Program-made: the position numbers and the translations under genes
Assembly (NCBI GenBank): GCA_021299385.1
Contig: JAJTGZ010000013.1
Span: 1 to 40,562, forward strand
Direction of reading: 5' to 3'
Source of the DNA: Phycisphaeraceae bacterium
Lineage (GTDB): Bacteria > Planctomycetota > Phycisphaerae > Phycisphaerales > UBA1924
DNA length: 40,562 nt
Notes under the pieces: generated by a model
What the model saw: the letters and a program-made list of their open reading frames with translations, nothing else
Told to the model about the DNA's origin: nothing
The model's database searches: none
Part shown: positions 36,930 through 40,562 of the stretch, in pieces
Layout: each line of letters begins with the position of its first letter
Position numbering within the stretch: the stretch's first letter is position 1

Positions 36930-37397
36930 ATGTCCCAACTCCCCCCCGCTGCCGCTCCCGTATCCTCCACACCCGCGCCAAGCCCCACCCCCGCACCCGC
37001 CCCCGGCGCGCCCAAGCCGACGATCTCGTTTGAGGACTTCGCCAAACTCGACCTGCGAGTCGCCCGCATCCTCACCGCCGAGCCGCACCCGCACCCGAAG
37101 GTCGACCGCCTCTGGAAGTTGACCGTCGACGACGGCTCGGGGCACCCCCGCACGCTCTGCGCTGGGATCAGGGAGCACTACCAGGCCGAGCAACTCCTCG
37201 GCCGGCTCATCATCATCGTCGCCAACCTCGCCCCCAAAGACATCCGCGGCGTCGAATCCCGCGGCATGCTCCTGGCCGCCAGCAACACCCCCAAGCAAAC
37301 CCCAGGCGACCCCGCAACCACCACCCCCGCCACCCCCCGCCGAGTCATCCTCCTCCGCCCCGATGCCGACATCGAGCCAGGCTCGATCGTTTCTTGA
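36930..37397 (+). CDS. tRNA-binding OB-fold protein (CsaA/MetRS C-terminal type)
   Basis: A 155-residue protein. A Pro/Ala-rich N-terminal arm (about 1-30) leads to a tRNA-binding OB-fold (about 32-153) as in CsaA, Trbp111 and the C-terminal domain of methionyl-tRNA synthetase. Signature parts are FAKLDLRVARILTAEPHP, ADRLWKL-like VDRLWKLTVDDG, TLCAGIREHY, GRLIIIVANLAPKDIRGVES and RGMLLAAS. A Thr/Pro-rich insertion (about 116-133) sits before the last strands. It may dimerise and bind tRNA, either as a free helper or as a chaperone. ATG 36930 has AAAGGA about 6 nt upstream. It follows rmuC after 104 bp. Confidence 0.88.
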   Translation: MSQLPPAAAPVSSTPAPSPTPAPAPGAPKPTISFEDFAKLDLRVARILTAEPHPHPKVDRLWKLTVDDGSGHPRTLCAGIREHYQAEQLLGRLIIIVANLAPKDIRGVESRGMLLAASNTPKQTPGDPATTTPATPRRVILLRPDADIEPGSIVS

Positions 37398-37449
37398 GCG
37401 ATAGTTTTTGATTCCGATTGCACAAGCGCAGAACCGGTGATACGGGCGC

Positions 37450-37569
37450 ACACCGGTGGCACGACGCACACCGATGGCACGACGCACACCGGTGGCACGA
37501 CGCACACCGGTGGCACGACGCACACCGGTGGCACGACGCACACCGGTGGCACGGGCTTCCAGCCCGTGC
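37450..37569. repeat. 18-bp tandem repeat followed by a palindrome
   Basis: Five full and one partial copy of ACACCGGTGGCACGACGC (37450-37553; the second copy has CGATGG for CGGTGG). They run directly into the hairpin GCACGGGC-TTCCA-GCCCGTGC (37549-37569). It lies in the 230-bp gap between the OB-fold gene and the thioredoxin-like gene. All six frames can stay open through it because 18 is a multiple of three, which creates false repetitive ORFs. Confidence 0.95.
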
Positions 37570-37627
37570 ATCTAACTTCTCCGTCAGACACTCTCACCGC
37601 GCTCCAAACCCCCGCACCCCACCCCAC

Positions 37628-38224
37628 ATGCTCGAACCAAAAACCCTCCAATCCCGCTTCAACACCGCCGTGCACTACGCCGAGTACGTCGCCTTAGCCA
37701 AGCCGAACGAGCGAGCGGGCTGGGATTCCTTCGCCGCCCGCGTGCATCTCACGCCGGCGCAGGTCGCGTTGGCCAAGTCCTTCGCCCGCCGCATCAACGT
37801 CCTGGTCATCTCGGGCACCTGGTGCGGCGACTGCGTCCAGCAGTGCCCAATCCTCGCCGCCATCGCAGCCACGCACCCCGCAAACGCCTCAGACCCCCAC
37901 GCCCCCGGCATCGACCTGCGCTTCATCGAGCGCGACGCCCACCTGGACTTCGCCGACCACTTCCAAATCTGCGGCGGCCGCCGCGTCCCCGTCGCGATCT
38001 TCATGAACGAAGACTTCGACTTCGTCAGCCTCCTGGGCGACAAAACCCTCGCCCGCCTCCGCCGCCAGGCCGCCACGGCCCTCGGCGCCAACTGTCCACT
38101 GCCCGGCGCGCCGGTCCCAACCGACGAAGTCGCCGCGGTAACCACCTGCTGGCTCGACGAGTTCGAACGCGTCGCCCTGCTCCTGCGCCTCTCGGCCAAA
38201 CTCCGCCAACGGCACGGGGATTGA
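37628..38224 (+). CDS. Thioredoxin-family protein
   Basis: A 198-residue cytosolic protein, no signal peptide. Helices at the N-terminus (about 1-52) precede a thioredoxin fold (about 55-160). The redox site is WCGDC (65-69) in VLVISGTWCGDCVQQCP, with an extra Cys at 73. The cis-Pro loop is GGRRVPVAIFMNEDFDFV. The C-terminal part is helical and ends in a basic stretch. This resembles the stand-alone thioredoxin-like proteins with a long N-terminal helix pair found in Gram-positive bacteria and planctomycetes. The substrate is unknown. ATG 37628 is the first start after the tandem repeat; the frame extends upstream only through the repeat. No strong ribosome site is seen. Confidence 0.85.
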   Translation: MLEPKTLQSRFNTAVHYAEYVALAKPNERAGWDSFAARVHLTPAQVALAKSFARRINVLVISGTWCGDCVQQCPILAAIAATHPANASDPHAPGIDLRFIERDAHLDFADHFQICGGRRVPVAIFMNEDFDFVSLLGDKTLARLRRQAATALGANCPLPGAPVPTDEVAAVTTCWLDEFERVALLLRLSAKLRQRHGD

Positions 38225-38313
38225 CAAGATGCACCCGGCACCCAGCCGCCGGTGGCCATCAGATTTGCCCGCCCGCCCGTGCGCTCGGCGTACACATCCA
38301 CGCCGGTTGATTG

Positions 38314-39204
38314 TTACGACTGGATGGGCGCTGAGGCCGCCTGAGGCTTGACCACGATAACGGCCCCGCTCAACCCCTGGCTCGGAGCGGTCGCGGGCTC
38401 GCCGTGGTCAGGCCCGCGTTCGGTCAGGAATCGCCAACGGATACGGGCCGCATCGCGCAGCATCCGCAGGCCGTCGAGCACGGGGTTGACCGTGCCCCCG
38501 CCCTTGTGCTCCCACGCGATGCCGACCTCCGCGATCGGGCCCATGCGCGACGCGATGAGCAGGTGCTCGAGGTCGAACGCGAACCCGTCCTCGCGGCCCA
38601 GTCTGACAACCGCCCGCGCCACATCGGCCCGGTAGAGCTTGAACCCGCACTGCGTGTCGTGCAGCAAGTTGAGCCTGAGCACCCCCAGGGCAAGCCGGAA
38701 GATGCGGCCAAAGAACCGCCGGGATGCCCGCGAGGTTACCCTCGCGTCGCTGGCGTTCCGCGAGCCGCAGACCATCGCGGGCCTGTGCGGCGTCAAGGGC
38801 CACAGCCGGGCGACCTCGCGCACACGGGCGGCGTTGTCCGCGTCCATCATGAGCACCCACTGACCGGCCGCCGCGGCGAGCCCTGTCCGTACCGCCGCCC
38901 CCTTGCCACGATTGACCGCGTGCCGGACGAGCACAACCCGCCCGAGGTTGCCCGCCGCACCCTGAGGGATTTCCGAAAGCCATGGCTGCACCACAGCCGC
39001 CGTCGCATCGGGCGAGCCGTCGTCGACAAGAATGATCTCCGACAGATACGCACCAGCCGCCAGAGTGGCGACCAGATCGTCTAACGTCTCTCCAACCCGG
39101 GCGGCTTCCTTGTACATCGGAACCACCACCGAGAGCACCACCCCCACCCCCGCCCGTTCCAGGGTCGGTCCACTCGGTGCCAGAGGTGTGCGTCGGAAGT
39201 CCAT
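38314..39204 (-). CDS. GT2 glycosyltransferase (dolichyl-phosphate glucosyltransferase-like)
   Basis: A 296-residue family 2 glycosyltransferase. The nucleotide-sugar fold begins with LSVVVPMYKEAARVGETLDDL, then EIILVDDGSPDATA (first conserved Asp pair), RHAVNRGKGAAVRTGL, and the DXD-like MMDADNA. LHDTQCGFKLYRADVAR and DGFAFDLEHLLIA place it near the ALG5/polyprenyl-phosphate glucosyl- or mannosyltransferases. It would load a sugar on a lipid carrier at the inner membrane. No C-terminal membrane helices are seen; the end is a Pro/Ala-rich tail. ATG 39204 is preferred; GTG 39231 is possible. Neighbouring genes are unrelated. Confidence 0.88.
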   Translation of the reverse strand: MDFRRTPLAPSGPTLERAGVGVVLSVVVPMYKEAARVGETLDDLVATLAAGAYLSEIILVDDGSPDATAAVVQPWLSEIPQGAAGNLGRVVLVRHAVNRGKGAAVRTGLAAAAGQWVLMMDADNAARVREVARLWPLTPHRPAMVCGSRNASDARVTSRASRRFFGRIFRLALGVLRLNLLHDTQCGFKLYRADVARAVVRLGREDGFAFDLEHLLIASRMGPIAEVGIAWEHKGGGTVNPVLDGLRMLRDAARIRWRFLTERGPDHGEPATAPSQGLSGAVIVVKPQAASAPIQS

Positions 39205-39294
39205 ATAAGGGCTGATCGTAGGATATCCCACCCCGCTCGCGGCGGTTAGCAGTGTTGGCAGGGGCGCGACTTGGGCAGATCGCCAGCCAACCGA

Positions 39295-39603
39295 TCAATA
39301 AAGGCTCGCGACAATCGCGTCACGAAACACCTGAAAGCTCTCGGACCGATTTCGGTTTGGGTCCATGTGCTCTGCTCTATCGCGCGCCGCTTGTATCTTT
39401 GCAAGTCCCCCGCAATGGTGGCCCGCGCATTGGAGCACGCGTTCGAGGGCCTCCCATGTTCCTCCCTTGATCGCACCGGAGTCTCGGTATTTCGCCTTCT
39501 GTGCAAGTGTGGGTGCCACGCCGGGATACGCGGCGACAATCGCATCGACGTCGCCAAAGCAACAGGATTCCAAATCCTCAATAAGAATTCGTTTGATAAC
39601 CAC
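39295..39603 (-). pseudogene. DUF4276-like protein, C-terminal fragment
   Basis: A 102-codon open frame from a GTG at 39603. The sequence matches the C-terminal half of DUF4276 proteins as I remember them: LIEDLESCCFGDVDAIVAAYP corresponds to the IEEGEAWLLGD..AI.AAYP region. GTWEAL, GGLAKI, AEHMDPNRNRSESFQVFRDA corresponds to GTWE.L, GG...L and PHMD..N.SPSF..F. The N-terminal Toprim-like half (about 90-100 residues) is absent, and an IS remnant begins 39 bp upstream, so I take it as a truncated gene. Codon use is less GC-rich than in neighbouring genes, which suggests transfer. Full-length relatives often accompany AAA ATPases in suspected phage-defence pairs; no ATPase is here. A short intact protein with GAGG 9 nt upstream cannot be excluded. 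Confidence 0.55.
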
Positions 39604-39641
39604 GAACTCACCCCTCGGGTTTGGCTTGCTCAGAGTCTATA

Positions 39642-40072
39642 GAGCCTATCCCAGAACCTGCCAGATGAGCATCATCGAGCAGTTGAGGTGAAGGAAGCCT
39701 TGGAAGAGCATGCTGGACTTTCACAGCGGATGCACAGTCGGCAGTAGTTCTGGAGCCAACCAGCCGTCCCGCGTAGCGCATGATCGCCTCAAACACACCG
39801 GCTCTGACCCAACTGGTGAGCCATCGGTGAACGGCGCTCTTGGAGCCGAATCGACGCCACAACTCCTTGCACTTGGCCCCGTAATCCATAATCTAGATGC
39901 TGCCGCGCAACGCATCGCATCTGCACATCGCCGGTCGCCCACCCTTGGCGCTCACCGGCGCGTGGGCACACGCTGGCGCAACCGGTCCAACTGTTCATCC
40001 GTCAATCGCATCGCCATGCGACTCTGTTCTCGCCACACCCACCATCGGTTACGCGGTTTTGGGATAAGATCT
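39642..40072 (-). mobile_element. Internally deleted IS5-like insertion sequence
   Basis: About 430 bp bounded by imperfect inverted repeats: GAGCCTATCCCAGAACC (39642-39658) and, reverse-complemented, GATCTTATCCCAAAACC (40055-40071), 14 of 17 positions equal. Inside are fragments of an IS5-type transposase on the minus strand. Full elements of this type are about twice as long, so the middle is deleted. No clear target-site duplication is visible, as expected if the ends moved or recombined. Confidence 0.7.
39646..40017 (-). pseudogene. IS5-family transposase remnant
   Basis: Broken gene. ATG 40017 begins MAMRLTDEQLDRLRQRVPTRR, the usual LTDEQW...LP start, and then meets a stop. The downstream piece ELWRRFGSKSAVHRWLTSWVRAGVF (split over another frame from about 39889) matches the LP..FG..STVHRRFQ.WV.AGVFE helix region. 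The last piece, FQGFLHLNCSMMLIWQVLG with TAG at 39646-39648, looks like the C-terminal helix of the DDE domain. The catalytic DDE core is missing, so the gene is inactive. Confidence 0.7.
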
Positions 40073-40160
40073 TAAGTCCGTATCCCCCCCGGCATACCCG
40101 ATCGGGTCCGCCTGCAACCACCGCGTGTCGAACGGGTCATACACCCGGTGCCGAACGTGA
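40072..40160 (-). pseudogene. Frame-shifted RHS core C-terminus, cut at the IS end
   Basis: In the frame next to the partial RHS gene the minus strand reads KVYHVRHRVYDPFDTRWLQ then ADPIGYAGGIRT and TAA (40072-40074). This is the hallmark end of the RHS core (YDP..GRWL..DPIGYAGG). It stops exactly where the IS5-like inverted repeat begins, so both a frameshift and an IS-linked truncation affect this gene. Confidence 0.7.
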
Positions 40161-40167
40161 TAGACCT

Positions 40168-40562
40168 TCAGCCACGGCCGGCACTATAACTTAACTGCTC
40201 GCGCCCATTCCCGCCGGTGGTCATCAACTCCTGCCACGCCGGCATGAAGTAAATCTTCATGTCCACGACGTCAACCCGCCCATCCTGGTTGATATCCCCA
40301 CGCGGCACCAGCTGCGACGGTTTCTGCCTGAACTTCAGCACCGCTGACCTCATCGCGCGGTAGTCGGTGTCGTCCACCAACCCATCCATATTAATATCCG
40401 CCGCGGCGTACACCGTCGGTATCCCCCACACGCTGTACCGATACCGCTCGACCACGATCGGACGCTCGCCATCGCCGCTGCCCGTGTACGTCGGGTCCAC
40501 ACCCTTGATCGGCGCACGCAGCACCGTCGTTACATCGCCACGCATGTTCTGAATATAATATA
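40168..40562 (-). CDS. RHS-type protein with dockerin repeats, partial
   Basis: The gene enters from the right edge, so its N-terminal part is not seen. YIQNMRGDVTTVL and VVERYRYSVWGIPTVY are typical of the RHS-repeat core. Directly after come two dockerin/EF-hand-like calcium motifs, ADINMDGLVDDTDYRAM and GDINQDGRVDVVDMKIYF, in the place where RHS proteins normally have YTGRR.DPETGLYYYRARYYDP. The frame then stops at 40168. The expected RHS ending follows in another frame (40072 to about 40160), so the gene is probably frameshifted. RHS proteins are large secreted or surface shells and toxins; dockerin motifs bind calcium and cohesin-like partners. Confidence 0.65.
   Translation of the reverse strand, partial: YYIQNMRGDVTTVLRAPIKGVDPTYTGSGDGERPIVVERYRYSVWGIPTVYAAADINMDGLVDDTDYRAMRSAVLKFRQKPSQLVPRGDINQDGRVDVVDMKIYFMPAWQELMTTGGNGREQLSYSAGRG

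Noticed and set aside
37450-37553. CRISPR-like array
   Set aside because: The repeats are directly adjacent 18-bp units without spacers and there are no cas genes.
37418-37627. Repetitive HRWHDA peptide upstream of the thioredoxin-like gene
   Set aside because: It is translation of the 18-bp tandem repeat; the thioredoxin homology starts at ATG 37628.
39246-39611. 121-codon minus-strand frame overlapping the DUF4276-like fragment
   Set aside because: The overlapping frame 39295-39603 has a recognisable signature and natural composition; this one does not.
39638-40076. Target-site duplication around the IS remnant
   Set aside because: The flanking bases do not match convincingly, so no duplication is claimed.

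Overview
The window is high-GC DNA (by eye about two-thirds G+C), densely packed with bacterial housekeeping genes. It most likely comes from the Planctomycetota, and I infer the Phycisphaerae. The clues are a HYExAFE-type protein, several short signal-peptide proteins with no wide homologues that I recognise, a rodA/PBP2 pair, Cys-less ribosomal protein L32, dispersed palindromes of the kind common between planctomycete genes, and dockerin-type calcium repeats. No 16S or other decisive marker is present, so the assignment is inference.

Layout. 1-3378 (minus strand): the N-terminal half of an S9 peptidase, a small lipoprotein and lnt. 3500-10344 (plus): xseA, a TlpA-like thioredoxin, an unusually long prepilin peptidase, an OmpA/Pal-like lipoprotein, a HYExAFE protein and three small envelope proteins, two of which look like paralogues. 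10354-12552 (minus): ligA. 12696-15471 (plus): an RlmI-like methyltransferase and prfC. 15589-18018 (minus): priA. 18204-18275 (plus): tRNA-Gly(GCC) with its own promoter and terminator. 18481-26219 (all minus): in transcription order PBP2, rodA, rpmF, plsX, two unknown genes that overlap each other, a universal stress protein and rplU. 26296-27543 (plus) is an M16-family protein that has lost its zinc motif; it converges on comEC (minus, to 29857). 29998-31626 (plus): guaA, followed by a tandem array of 192-bp units that repeats the guaA 3' end together with a 53-nt palindrome. 32184-34951 (minus): groEL, groES and a receiver-like protein. 35248-38224 (plus): rmuC, a tRNA-binding OB-fold protein, an 18-bp tandem repeat and a thioredoxin-like protein. 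38314-39204 (minus): a GT2 glycosyltransferase. 39295-40562 is an accessory scar: a DUF4276-like C-terminal fragment, an internally deleted IS5-like element, and a truncated RHS-type protein carrying dockerin repeats.

How the genes fit together. Most are core functions: DNA replication and repair (xseA, ligA, priA, rmuC), translation (prfC, rplU, rpmF, tRNA, rRNA methylation), envelope biogenesis (lnt, PBP2/RodA, plsX, OmpA-like, GT2), purine synthesis (guaA) and protein folding (groES/groEL). Competence (comEC) and prepilin processing both occur, so DNA uptake through a type IV pilus-like machine is possible, but no pilin or pilus motor genes are in the window.

Most interesting signals. (1) The guaA-tail/palindrome array at 31627-32100 may be the scar of repeated site-specific integration. 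(2) By manual tally there is a strong shortage of the 5-mer GTSAC relative to GTWAC across the whole window, which suggests avoidance of a restriction or modification site. (3) The IS scar at 39642-40072 joins two truncated accessory genes. (4) Several enzymes are modified: an M16 protein without HXXEH, an enlarged prepilin peptidase, and a HYExAFE protein with a nuclease-like D-x-K motif.
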